From: Solea solea
Taxonomy: Eukaryota > Chordata > Actinopteri > Pleuronectiformes > Soleidae
NCBI RefSeq assembly: GCF_958295425.1
Contig: NC_081142.1
Span: forward strand, 26,218,482-26,282,481
Length of the DNA: 64,000 nucleotides
Direction of reading: 5' to 3'
The notes under the pieces are model-generated. The model was not told where the DNA came from. It was given only the letters and a program-made list of their open reading frames with translations, and searched no databases. Made by a program: the position numbers and the translations under genes. Shown in pieces: positions 13,391 through 26,100 of this stretch; positions within the stretch are counted from its first letter, which is position 1; each line of letters starts with the position of its first letter.

Positions 13391-13794
13391 GTTTTACTCT
13401 ACAATGAGTTAATGAATTTAATAATCCTCAAATTATTATAATTATTAGGAAACGCGTTTGAGGATAAAGACGTTCGTACGGGAAATTCTCTGAGTGACAC
13501 CATCTCATTTCCATATGATTCCATAGATTATCTTTTTTTTTGTGGTTCTAAAAGGCTGGGTCAGGGACCCACAGATGGGTCGCAGCTGATTGTTTTTCTG
13601 AATTTTCCAAACCTTTTTGCTTTAGATTCATGCGTATATGTTTAAAATGACATTTTAATTCATTCACTAAACTTCTTTTGGAAATGACTCGTTCATAAAT
13701 TTAAAAACGATACAGATACGACTGTAAATGTGTCGTTACTTTAAGCACAAATTTGCTCTTGTCACAATTTATCTTGTCTAAATTTATAAAATTT

Positions 13795-13920
13795 CTACCG
13801 CAGTTTTTGGGAAGGTGGCTGTTTTCTGACGTTAGGAACAAATAAGTAACTTTTTTAAAGAATCTGACACTGCAAAAAGAGCATAAAAATCAATGTTTCT
13901 GCCAATCATTGATCCATCCC
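13795..13920. repeat. Dispersed repeat family with 'tttttgggaaggtg', several copies
   Basis: The segment has 'tttttgggaaggtg', then 'ttaggaacaaataagta', then 'tctgacactgcaaaaag' and 'aaaatcaatgtttctgcca'. Related copies lie at about 14060-14165, 15835-15950 and, more diverged, 31955-32040 within an nrdc intron. It carries no coding sequence and is probably a short non-autonomous transposon. I could not define its ends. Confidence 0.5.
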
Positions 13921-14149
13921 TATAATATATATCACATTCTCATTGAAATGTATTTTATGGAAATTATTGTAGTTTTTTTTTTTAATAAAAAAAAACAGTG
14001 GAGTTGTGTAAACATAATGCCCTTAAAAGACTGACTATATTAATATTTGTTCTTTTTTTTTTTACAGCACTTTTTGGGAAGGTGACATTTTCTGCCGCTA
14101 GGAATAAATTAGTATGTTTTTTAAAGGAACTCTTGAGGCTTAAAAACGT

Positions 14150-15202
14150 TCAGGAAACTGTTCTGTTCTGTAGTTCATCACATTTACCTGCAATTATTTC
14201 ACTCATGACGTAAATCCCTTCACCGTACGCCGAGGCGGCAGAGGCGGAGTCTGAGCTACAGGTGGCGCTCTGATCCGGTGGGTCGTTCTCCTCCACCCCG
14301 AAACCGACCACCTGAGCAGAGACGGAAAAAAGAAATCACGTTTTAAGCTTTTTACTTAATGTTTAGAGCTGCTGCGATGAGTCGTATATTAACTTTTACA
14401 AATCTACAAAAAAAGATTGTTTTGTGGTAGTTGACTCACAAAATGCATCAATAGATTATTCAAATAATTAAAAATAATCCTCAGTTTAGAAAGTATTGCT
14501 TAATAACATGAAATAAATTCTCTGTGCTGCACCTTTAATAAACAAAGAGAACTGAACTCACGTGAACACTGAGCTTCCTGCAGAGAGAGAGGCCAAGGCA
14601 GGTTCAGACCAGGACCAGGACCAGGACTTCAGTCCTGCCGACAGCAGCAGCATCACTTTGAAACTCCAAGCTTAGTGTTTTTATAAAGTGGAGATTTCAC
14701 TTGTACTAAAAGTTCTGGTGCAGTTTACCTGTTCAAATTAAATCTCCTCTCATATTAAATCACATTTAAAAGAACTCATCTCTTCTCTCTGACAGGAGGA
14801 CTTTTTATTTAATTTATCATGATTTACTGTGTTTTACATCCTTGTTGAAACTTTAACACTTATTGTTTTTAAATGTGCTATTGAAATAAAATTGACTTGA
14901 CTTAATAAATGTGTTTTTATAGAATAAAAAGAGACACGTATGCGTACATTTACATCTAAGAGAAGCCACACTTTGCTTCAGGAGAGAGAGAGACGCTCAT
15001 GAGAGGGTTAAATACGTGTAAATCAAGTGGACGAGGGTTTGTGGGTCTCACCTCTCTGCTGAGTCGGTCAAACACGTACTGCTGTGTCACCACCTCAAAC
15101 CAGTGACGATCCACTTCCTCTCCCAGGTGAGCGTCCTCACACTCCTTCAGTTTGACCAGAGCCGTCACCTGTGTCTTAAAGGTGTCCTTGCTCAGAGAGG
15201 AC
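14150..15202 (-). pseudogene. Truncated duplicate of the nrdc 3' exons
   Basis: This stretch repeats the last part of nrdc, in the same orientation and downstream of its stop. 14218-14312 matches the start of the last nrdc exon (17290-17398), with its acceptor intact. The intron around 14320-14560 matches 17405-17800 plus 18193-18240. About 15052-15202 matches most of exon 18649-18856, differing at few positions. The penultimate exon (18239-18328) is cut to about its last 20 coding bases by a deletion between CTGCAG-like sites. The upstream exon runs into a minisatellite at about 15203. The last-exon frame stays open beyond the homology and stops at 14150, giving a different tail. It looks like a recent partial tandem duplication. 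Alternative splicing into 14312 is conceivable but untested. Confidence 0.85.
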
Positions 15203-15535
15203 GCCTTATACTATGACTTTTTTGTCTCATTTTGGACGACATACTAAACTATGACTTTTTTGTCTCATTTTGGACGACATACTAAACGATGACTTTTGTC
15301 TCATTTTGGACGACATACTAAACGATGACTTTTGTCTCATTTTGGACGACATACTAAACGATGACTTTTGTCTCATTTTGGACGACATACTAAACGATGA
15401 CTTTTGTCTCATTTTGGACGACATACTAAACGATGACTTTTGTCTCATTTTGGACGACATACTAAACGATGACTTTTGTCTCTTTTTGGACGACATACTA
15501 AACTATGACTTTTTTGTCTCTTTTTTTTGGACGAC
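15203..15535. repeat. 36-bp minisatellite, nine units
   Basis: The core unit is 'atgacttttgtctcatttt' followed by 'ggacgacatactaaacg'. The GACGACAT marker occurs nine times with near-identical spacing. Outer units carry extra T residues (38-41 bp); the inner six are almost perfect 36-mers. Because 36 is a multiple of three, both strands give long open frames that are not genes. Confidence 0.95.
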
Positions 15536-15735
15536 ATCCTCAGCCCATTCATGCAACACACCTCTATCGGCCTATATGTGTAACAGACTGTGGCACAACA
15601 GTAGAACGTCTGACTCCGGATGCGAGTTCAAATCCACGTCAGGGTCAAAATTCTTGGCCTCTGTTGCTCATATTGCAAGGAAGTGCAGAAACGCACACTC
15701 AGACACAGAGCCACTAAAACAATACTTCACTCCCA
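15536..15735 (+). mobile_element. tRNA-derived short interspersed element (Arg-CCG-like head)
   Basis: It contains 'tagaacgtctgactccgga' followed by 'tgcgagttcaaatccacg'. This resembles the anticodon arm and B box (GAGTTCAAATCC) of a tRNA, then a unique tail. The A-box half is degraded and there is no acceptor-stem pairing, so it is not a working tRNA gene. Confidence 0.55.
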
Positions 15736-17170
15736 CTCCATGGGATGAAGTATCGCTACAGATACAAGTGTAAATTTGTCATTACATTAAGCACAAATTT
15801 GCTGTGGTCACAATATATCTTAAATTTATAAAATTTTTCACAGCACTTTTTGGGAAGGTGGGATTTTCTGCTATTAGGAACAAATTAGTAGGTTTTTTAA
15901 ATAATTTGACACTGCAAAAAAAAAAGCCTCAAAATCAATGTTTCTGCCAATATTGTTTGTTAAAAATTATAATTACCAATTTCAAAACAAAGAAAAACAA
16001 AGACGCTGTTAATTTAATCAGGTATTTTTTTAATGTATTAATTACACATATAGCACATTCTGGCCTCCACAGTCGATAAAACACTGACCCATAATCACAC
16101 ACTGCTGAGGCCCATACATTATTTATCATAAACAGAATTATAATGGTGTGAAAACATGTAAATGTAAACCAAAAAAAAACCACAGCTACTGCGTCGTCAC
16201 TGAAAATAATGACAGTTCTGCCCTTTTTTGTTTTTGAACCAAAGCCCTGAGTCGACGTGATGCATTCACTTCACGTGGGAGAAACCAAAGCCTTTTTTCA
16301 CAGTTAAAACTTTCTCAATGTGTCAGATTATGTGCCTTAGTTTCTAGTGGATTTGGTATTTAAAGGATTTTAAAGGTAAAGTTCAGTTGCTTTTTTGAAG
16401 CATGATTGTATTCGGCCTCTCCTGTGTTTTAAATCATCTTAAATTAATGTTAAGAGTATGATTTCTCCAACAGGAAACTTAAGTCTGTAAACCACTCACT
16501 CTCCCACACCAAACCCCATGGAGAAAATCAGTGATTTTAGCTCGCGGGGACACAGGAGCTGCTGGTCCTCTGCTGCCTCGTGTGGTCACTTTGTGTCAAT
16601 GAGGTTAATCCAGATTAACCTCAGTGACTTTAAACATGCCGAAATTACAAAATGAGACATTTGCAGTTAGTGATGGAGGCAGCAGTGGATCAACAAATTT
16701 GGTGCAGGGAGAGTGAGTGGTTTAAAGAAGGACATACAACTTCAGTTTTCTGTTGGAAACACAAAGTCAATCTGGATTTTACTCAGTGAGTCTTTTGTCA
16801 TGTGACTTATATGATTTTTCCTCACGTTGCCATGGCAGCCACACATCAAATAACCTTAATCTACCTCTTTAAAAACGTGTACTTACAGTTTCCTGTATAT
16901 AAATGTAAAGAGTGACTCTGTTTCTTTTATAACTGCAGTCCTGATTCAAACTATAGACTGAACCAGAATGTGAGGTTGACTGTATGGAGGTAAAGTGTGT
17001 GATAATTATGAATTAAATTGAAACAATGTTATTTAGTAAGAATCTTGAACTTAAAATCTCTGAAATGTCCTTCAGTTTCTGTCCATATCTGCCGTGTAAC
17101 TGCATGCCAGCCATCGCCATGGTGACTGTAGAGGAGGAGTTTCGTGACTGTGTGTGTGTGTGTGTGACAC
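15736..17170. other. Gap between the nrdc duplicate and nrdc, no gene seen
   Basis: Holds the repeat copies at 15835-15950 and 16482-16726 and a short TG tract at 17149-17165. No frame with a recognisable domain is present. I saw no canonical AATAAA close to the nrdc stop on the minus strand, so the nrdc 3' end is unplaced. Confidence 0.6.
16482..16726. mobile_element. Palindromic MITE-like element, copy 3
   Basis: The left end TAAACCACTCACTCTCCCAC is inverted at the right end as GGGAGAGTGAGTGGTTTA. Inside are GCCTCGTGTGGTCACTTTGT and GATGGAGGCAGCAGTGGAT. This is one of the best-preserved copies in the window. Confidence 0.75.
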
Positions 17171-20100
17171 CTAGCTGAGGACTTTGTGGTAGGGGTGAAG
17201 GAGGACGGAGGAGGTGAACGCTCTGATGTCAGTGATGAGCACTGCGTCCCGGAGTGACGGCGTGGAGGCAGACAGGAAGGTCAACTCGCTGACTTCACCG
17301 TACGCCGAGGGGGCGGGGACGAGGGCGGCGTCCGAGTCTGAGCTACAGGTGGCGCTCTGATCCGGCGGGTCGTTCTCCTCCACCCCGAAACCGACCACCT
17401 GAGCAGAGACGGAAAAAGGAAATGACTGAGACGATGTTGAGCGTTTTAAGCTTTTAACTTAATGTTTAGAGCTGCTGCGATGAGTCACATATTAAATTTT
17501 ACATTAAATTAGTTCGTTTTAAATGTATGTATTCACTGAGAAAGTATTGATTGCACTACAGATAAAAAAGAAGAGAAAAAAAATTTCATGAACATTTCAC
17601 CAAAAAGAAAACAGGAGCAGCAACTTTAGTGATTAAACTTCATTTCCCAGAATTCCCACAACTAACAACCGTGACTTCTTAAAGGGACAGACTGATATAG
17701 CTTTTTACTTACGTCAATGACTCCAGATTATTGAAATGCATCAATAGATTATTCAAATAATTTAAAATAATCCTCAGTTTAGAAAGTATTGCTTAATAAC
17801 ATTGTAGGAGCCATTTTTGAGTTAGTGTCTTGTGCAAGTTTTATTTTTGACCACAAGGGTGCAGTACCGTTTTCTTTTTGTTTGCTTGACACAGCAGCAG
17901 CACAGCTGCCTGAAATGAGTGTGATTAGTTTGAGTTGGATGGTGGTGGGCACACAATTCTTACCGACAGCCAGAGGAAACCAGGAATCTTTTGCCGTTTG
18001 CCACAATCCACAACTACAACTATAATTTTTCTGTTTGTTAATAAGTTTTTTTGCTGCAATAAATGGGAACATCACCCAAAGAGACCAACCTTGCACAACC
18101 TTTTTTCATTTATGTTTTTCCTCTGAACTCGAGTAAAGTTCTTCCTCCAACCACCATCAGGTGACAACTAAGTTTTCGTTTTTGGATAGATATATTCTCT
18201 GTGCTGCACCTTTAATAAACAAAGAGAACTGAACTCACGTGAACGCTGAGCTTCCTGCAGCTCGTGGTTCTGTGCTGCAGGAACCAGGAGACCAGCTCAT
18301 CCTGAGTGAAGACCTTCAGAGCCTCGATCTGCAACAGAGAGAGAGACCACGACAGGTTAGAACCAGGACCAGGACCATCTCTTCTCTCTGACAGGAGGAC
18401 TTTTGATTTAATTTATCATGATTTACTGTGTTTTACATCCTTGTTGTAACTTTAACACTTGTTGTTTTTAAATGTGCCATTGAAATAAAATGGAATTAAC
18501 TTAATAAATGTGTTTTTATAGAATAAAAAGGGACACGTATGCGTACATTTACATCTAAGAGAAGCCACACTTTGCTTCAGGAGAGAGAGGCGCTCATGAG
18601 AGGGTTAAATACGTGTAAATCAAGTGGACGAGGGTTTGTGGGTCTCACCTCTCTGCTGAGTCGGTCAAACACATACTGCTGTGTCACCACCTCAAACCAG
18701 TGACGATCCACTTCCTCTCCCAGGTGAGCGTCCTCACACTCCTTCAGTTTGACCAGAGCCGTCACCTGTGTCTTAAAGGCGTCCTCGCTCAGAGAGGACA
18801 GACGCTGCCCGAAACTGACCAGGAACTCCTCAATCTTTGCCTCCACAAACTCTGAGCTGTGACGAGCGGGAGACACGAAAAAGACAATTATTCATGAAAA
18901 TGATATTGAAAATGTTGAAATTTTTACCAAATTTCTTTCACATACTTAAAAAAAAAAAACAATTTTCCTGACAATTTTGAAAAAAAAACTTTTTTCCTTT
19001 CTCATAATTTTGAAAAATGTTCCTTTTTCTGACAATTTTGAAAAAAACTTTGTTTCTCATAATTTTGGAAAAAAAAAATCTCTCTTTTAAATGTTTTTAC
19101 TTTGTCCCTAAATTTAAAAAAATCGCTAAAAAGAATTATTTCTCATAATTTTGAATAATTTGACTTTTTTCTGTCATACTATTTTGACTGTCTATGTTAT
19201 AATTTTGAATTTTTTTATCATAATTTTGAAAAAAAATAAGAAATTTTCCTTCTCATACTTTTGAAAAGTTTTTACTTTAAACATGTATCTTTTTAGTTTT
19301 TCATACTTACCTTTCTCGTAAGTATGATATACTCATACTTCAATGTTACTTTTTTTTCTTTCTAATAATTTCGAAAATTTTGATTTTATTCTCTCTCATA
19401 ATTTTAAAAATGTTGCTTTTTTTTTTTCTTTCTCATAATTTTAAAAGTTTTGTGTGAATATAAGTGGATGTGTGGAGAAACAAAAAAAACATCTCACCTG
19501 AACTTGGTAGCTTGTGTTTCCACAGTGACAGAGAAGCCCAGCACTCCTGAGGTGTTCCTGCAGGTTGGATACACCTGGTACCTGGAGGTCATCAGAGCAG
19601 TGAGAATGGTTTACGCTCTCCATGTTTCTGATTATTAATCTGTACACTCACCCCAGAGTCTCCTTTGTCCTGAGGAAGTCAAAGCAGGGCTCCTCCATGT
19701 GCATCTGTCAAAATAAAAGCATAAAGGCGGAGTCAACATGATTTTACGATTGTTTACATACAGGAAGCAGGAAGTGCAATATACATGTTACTATTATTAT
19801 TGTTATTATTATACAGTGCTTAACAAATGTATTAGACCACCACACAGTGTAAGGTTTATGCCCTAAATTAACAGCATTAGTAATTATCAAAATTATATTT
19901 TTGTTTCTGTTTTTTCAATTAATACACAAGTGTGTAGAAGCTCTTTAACTGAAATGATATTTTTAATGCCAACATATAATTATTATCGTTATCCATGACG
20001 TTTCAAATTGACTGTTTAACAAAAAACTGAAAAAAATGAGTAAAAAGAACAGTATTTCTAAATTAAGATCAAATTATAGTCCTTTACTACATTCTTGAAC

Positions 20101-23100
20101 AGAAACAACACACAGGTTTTTGAAGGAGTTATGTTTTCTTGTTTTTATGACAGGTGGTCGAAAACATTTGTATATTTCTGTGTTTTTGTCTATAATTTTG
20201 TAAAATAAGGACTTTTATTTTTCATTAACAAAGCGGAAGTTGATGAATTTGCCTCTAGAGTAATATTTTGCTACAGTCATTTAAGATATTTATGATACCA
20301 CTGAAGATGTACACTGTTATGATTTGAGTCTTCAGGGTGATGTCACAGTACCCACTGCCACTTGGAAATGTGGAAATCAAAACACTCCCTCATGTGGTTC
20401 AGAAGTGAACTGCAAGTAGAAATCATCCTGACCTCAGGTGTGCGCGGGTTTACAGCTGCAGATGAAACCCAGTAAATGAGAGTGAGCGTGAACACTCACC
20501 ACCATCAGCTCCATCAGCGCGTGTTGTCTGAGGTTCTTCAGCCCGGACTGGAACACAGGTGACACAGTTAGAAACAACAACAACAACAACAACAGGAACT
20601 GGACAACATTTTTGAAAATAAGTTATTTACTTTTTTGGGCATTTATTTTTATGCATAAAAAATAAAACAAATGGACAAGATGGGAGAAGATATGACCAGA
20701 CAAGACAAGACACGGTGACATAGGACAGGACAAAATAAGACACGATGAGACGAAATAAGACAAGATATAATAAGGGAAGAACACACAGGACAAGACAAGA
20801 CAAGACATGATAAGACAACACAGGACAAGAGAGGACAAGACCAGATATGATGAAACAAGACAAGACAAAATAACATAAAAAGACAAGATAAGACACAACA
20901 AAACACTACATCATATCGCTCACAATAAAACTACAATTTAAATTCAAAAACCAGTTTAAAACTTAATGTCCTCAGTGTAGGGACGGTGTCTTCTCACCTG
21001 GTAGTAGACGGTCACTTCAGAGTTGGCATCTCCCTTGTTGAGAGACTTGACTTTACAGAGGTGACTTTTCTGAGGCAGCTCCACCACCCGGAAGGAGACA
21101 GGGACCTCTGTGGACAGAGGCCGGTACTGCAGCTTCCTGCAGCGGAACAAACGTGTAACGTTAGACAGTAACACACTGCTGCTAAAGATGCACCAGTTTG
21201 ACTTTAAATTTTAAAAAGTGCATTTAATATGTGACGTGATACTCACTGGACAAAGTACTGCAGAAACTCCTTGGACTCCTGTTGGAGGAAACAAACATAT
21301 ATTAATGATTTTCTCGGTTAATTGTTGTTTGGGCCACAAAATGTCAGAAAATGCTAAAAACAAAATGAGTTTGCTAAAACTTGAAATGATTTCTTTTCTC
21401 CACAAATTTGAATGATCGATTTGTTATTCAGAGCAAATAAAGCAGAAAATATTCTCATTTAAGAAGCTGAAAAATCAGATTTTTTTTATTATTAAAAAAC
21501 AAAAAAAACAGAAACACAAATCAATAGAATTGACAGTATAAGTAAAATATGTGAGCACGTTTTAATCAATGATCCACACAAAGCTCAATGTATGTGTTGA
21601 TATTTTGCCTTCTCTGCTCAGATCAGACACAAACTCTGTTTTTACAGCAGCTACTGTCACTGGTAGGAGTTTTAAAAAAAAAAAAGTTCAAAGGTCACAT
21701 CAGGGTCATGTTTCTAAGTTTTATGGAACCATGTAGGGTGAAGTTTTCTTCTTCTTCTGGGTTTCAAGAGTAGCTTGCATCCATGATGTTGCATTACTGT
21801 TAGAAAACTCTCCTTTAACATCCTGTCTCATGTTAAAAGGTTATCAAAGAATGAATCATGAATAAGAGCTTTTACTGTACTGTGCAGTGCCATGTTTACA
21901 TTTTCTGTGCATTACTCTCTCACCGAGCTAGTGAAGTTTCCCTGCACCAGCCCCTCAGTGTATAGCTCCGCCTTCATCCCAGCGACAAAGGTCATGAGGT
22001 CGTCGACGGTCAGACCCTTCGTGACAGCCTGATACTTCTGAATGACAGACCAGCGACAGCGTTCCAGGATCAGCAGACGAACATCCCTTCAGAGAGAGAG
22101 AGAGAGAGAGACAGAGCAGGGGAGTCAGGTCTAGACAGGGTCTGGAGGAGTGTCAATGCTACAGTATGCAGAACTTCACAGATGAATCCATCTCCAAGAT
22201 GTTTATTGGCCATTTGTGCACAGACTGGGCACAAAGGAATTCTGGAGCAAAGGAAAGTTCCTCAACTCTGGAGGTACCTTAAAATGTGGGGTGAAGACCT
22301 GTGTCAAAGAAAAAAGTGAGATTGAGCAAGAAGGACAACTTCTGTCTCTGGTCCTCATCCAAGGCTTTTATCCTCAGATCAAAGACAAAAGGACAGATCT
22401 GGAATCGGTAATCTGACATAACATCCCCACAACTACCTTCAACACCAGTGAAGACTCTGAAAAACAAATGCAGCAGCCTGTGATGTCCAGCCTGTCCAAA
22501 AAGATTAAAACAATCCAGGACAACAACCAGCAGGCCCAAAAGACCATTAAGAAGGATTCCGTCACCTATGTCCCAAAGACCAAGTCCGAAAGAACCACCA
22601 GCCGAAAGAACCATGTCAGAAAACTGAAGGAGGAGCGGGAAGGCAGGATCTGTGTGCGTTACAAATGTGGCCTGATCAAGACCATGCAGTTTGTCATGGG
22701 CCAAAGACCTGGCTGGGTTGAGGTTGCAGATGAAGATGGAGAGTGGGATTTCAGCTGGTGTGATCTGAGCTGGTTCAGGGACAACTATTTCTCCTACATG
22801 GAGGAGCACGTGAGGATAAACCACTTTCGCAAGTGTTACGAGCTGACGCGTAAAAACCTCATGGTGAAGAATCTCAAAAGGTACAAAAAAAACCTGGAGA
22901 GAGACGTTGGCCAGGAGGAGCTCAGGTGTGACTTTTTCCCGTGCACCTTCGAGCTGCCCAGTGAGTATCACATCTTTGTCGAGGAGTTTAAAAAATGTCC
23001 CGGCAACACCTGGATCATGAAGCCCGTCGCGAAATCCCAAGGGAGAGGCATTTTCCTGTTCAGGAAACTGAAGGACATCATTGATTGGAAGAGGGACAGC

Positions 23101-26100
23101 ACCCGCACAGAGGAGCTGAGGGATGGACCTCAGGTGGAGAGCTATGTGGTCCAACGCTACATTGAGAACCCTTACCTGATTAACAGCAGGAAGTTTGATC
23201 TGAGGGTCTACGTTCTGGTCACATCATTTAATCCCCTCAAGGCCTGGCTGTATCGAGACGGCTTCGCCCGCTTCTCCACCACTCGCTTCACTCTCAGTAT
23301 CATTGACGACAAGTACATGCATCTCACCAACGTGGCTATACAAAAAACCGCGCCAGACTACGATCCCGACAAGGGAGGCAAATGGTTGATCCAGCAGCTC
23401 CGCAGATACCTGACGGCAAAACACGGCCGAGGGACGGTGGAGACACTGTTTGCTGAGATGGACAACATCTTCATCCGAAGTCTCCAGAGCGTACAAAACG
23501 TCATCATCAACGACAAGCACTGCTTTGAGCTCTACGGGTACGACATTCTCCTGGATCAGAACCTCAAACCTTGGTTACTCGAGGTGAACGCCTCGCCGTC
23601 GTACGCGGCCAGCAGCCGGGAGGATTTCGAGCTCAAGTGCCGACTCCTGGGCGACACTTTGAACGTTGTGGATATGGAGGGAGTGCTGACGGGCAAGGAG
23701 AAGAGGGTGGGCGGCTATGACCTCATGTGGAACGATGGGCCCGTTTACAGAGAAGACGTCAACCTAGAGGCAGTTGAGAGTTCTTGTTTGACCGCCAACA
23801 CACACCTCGGGTGTGTGAACGACAGAGACAAGCAGCTCCGACAGCTACTAAAACCTTTTCCAGGCCAGAAGAAGACACAACTATAGGAAGACGGAATCCT
23901 CAGTTATCCAGGCAAACATTCCACAGAGACGAGTGTGTTGCCACTTACTTGCCGAGACGCTCCGGTTTGATGAGGATGTTGAAGTAGGTTTTTTTCAGCT
24001 GCTCCGAGAACATGGCGAAGACGCCGGGCTCGGTGCTGAAGTCTGCCAGGTGATCCACGATCAACCTCAACAGCAGCTGAAACACATTCAAAACAACGTC
24101 ATTCATCTTTTATGAATCAACCTTTGTTTTATGGTTACAGAGTTTTCTTAGCACATTTGAAATCCGACATGTTTTGTTTTTCAGATTACAGAGATCCTTC
24201 TTCTGTGGTATTTAACAGCAGCTTGCATTCACGATGTTAGAAAACTCCTACACCACCCAGTCCATCATATTCTCTCTTTTCTTTTCATCTCCTGTCATTT
24301 TTTATCTCCATCACGTTCCATTAAAGGACTTGTTTTTGTACTGACACAAACCTGAACTATCACTTTAAGAGAAAGTGAAATAATTAAACAACGCAATGAT
24401 TATCTCACGTAATCACAAACCTTATAAAACCCTTTTAATCTGCGTTAAAAAGGTATTTAAATTAAAGCCTGGAAGCCAAACATTAAAGTGATTTCATCTG
24501 AAATTTCGACCAAAGTTGAAATTTACTTCTACTTCATTTTTAACCAACTTTAATGATTTTAAACATTCTAACTAAACTGCAAACTTGAGAGTACCATGTA
24601 CATATGTCAAAATAAACTTTGACGCGACACTGTATTCACCAGCAAGAAAACAACAAAAGCTGGACCCCACTTCATCGATGTGTCCTCACCGGCAGTTTGT
24701 GGTTGAAGCCCTTGAGTCGGATCACCAGGCCGTGCTCTCCAGCCACCAGTTTGTACTCCAGCTGAGCGACGTCAGCCTCGTACGCCGGCTCTGCCAGGTT
24801 ATGAGCCAGGACGTTCACAAAGAGGTCAAAGAGAACCAGACTGGAGGAGAAACACGACAGCAGCAACTTCTTAAATCACTGCTTTCTAAACACAGTTAGA
24901 CCAAAGTCTATCAGTAAAGCAGCTGTGATTACTCTTATATTCAATTATTGAATTAATATGACTTAAAATGAACCAAATACAATGGAAAACAGTGTAGCCG
25001 GAAAGGAATAAGAAGGTGCAGGTTAGTGCTTCCTATTTTTACCTTTGACTGAGGTTATCATGTGTAATCAAAAGAAAAATGGAGAAAATCCTATTAAAAA
25101 GGAAAAATCTAAAGCCTCTCGTTTATTAGTGTTTTTCTTTAACAATTTATACAATATCTACGGTTTTTCAGCTTCATAAATGTGAATATTCTCTGGTTTC
25201 TTTGCTCCATAAAACAAAGAAATGATTAAACACTGAATCATTACAGTTTGTGGACAAAAACCAGACATTTGAGAACATCATCATTTCCAGGTTTGACAAA
25301 CACTGATCAACGTTTCAAATGTTTCAACATTTCCTGACATTTTGTGGCCCAAACAAATACTCGATTGATTAATCAAGACAATAACGGACAGATTATTAAA
25401 ACAATGGTAAGTTGAATATTATCACTCTTACTTCTCAGGACTCTTCTGAATCACCGGGGAGATCAAGTTGAACCGAATATACGCTGAAACACACAAGAAT
25501 CCATGTGTCACTAAAACATGTCAAACAGCACAGTTACAGTCTAAGTCGAACAAACCTTTGGGGATTTTGAACTTGTTGTCCTTCTTGTACCACAGACAGC
25601 CTCGCTCACTGTTGACGATCCTGACAGGAAACTCTGTGTCTGGACAGTCGGACGTTTTCAGGGTGAAATCAGTTGCTGTTGAGGGGGGGAAAAAAGAGAA
25701 GAAAACTAAATATCAAATCTGTCCCCATCAACTGTTAGACTGGCTGTGTGTGTCACTCTCTTGTAAACTCTTACTAGTTCTGTATTTGCAAAACAACGAT
25801 AAAAAATACTCTTAGTAACAAAGTGTTTGAAGACCGGTGACGTATCACACAACAGAGCTCGCTGACATTAAGCAACCAAAACAATGCATTTGACCACTTG
25901 AACACTTCACTGTGTAAAAATCTCTGTCATAACAAGCAAAACTGAAATATTTCTAAATGAATCAACGCTGAAAGTCAGAATTACGCTCATCACGTACTGA
26001 CCGATGAACTTGTTCTCGTTGGGGAGGTGGAGGTCAGGGTTGAGTTGGAAGTCTCCTGCCCAGCGCTGGGTCCACACATCTGGGACATCTAAAAACAGAT

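Noticed and set aside
15203..15535. The 36-bp direct repeats as a CRISPR array or a repeat-protein gene
   Set aside because: Units are contiguous with no unique spacers, and the genome is a vertebrate. The repeated peptide is an effect of the period being a multiple of three.
15580..15660. A functional tRNA-Arg gene
   Set aside because: Only the anticodon-arm and B-box part resembles a tRNA; the acceptor stem and A box are not intact, so a tRNA-derived repeat fits better.
22279..23154. 291-codon frame on the minus strand in the nrdc intron
   Set aside because: It is the antisense shadow of the TTLL9-like coding frame, which carries the recognisable motifs.
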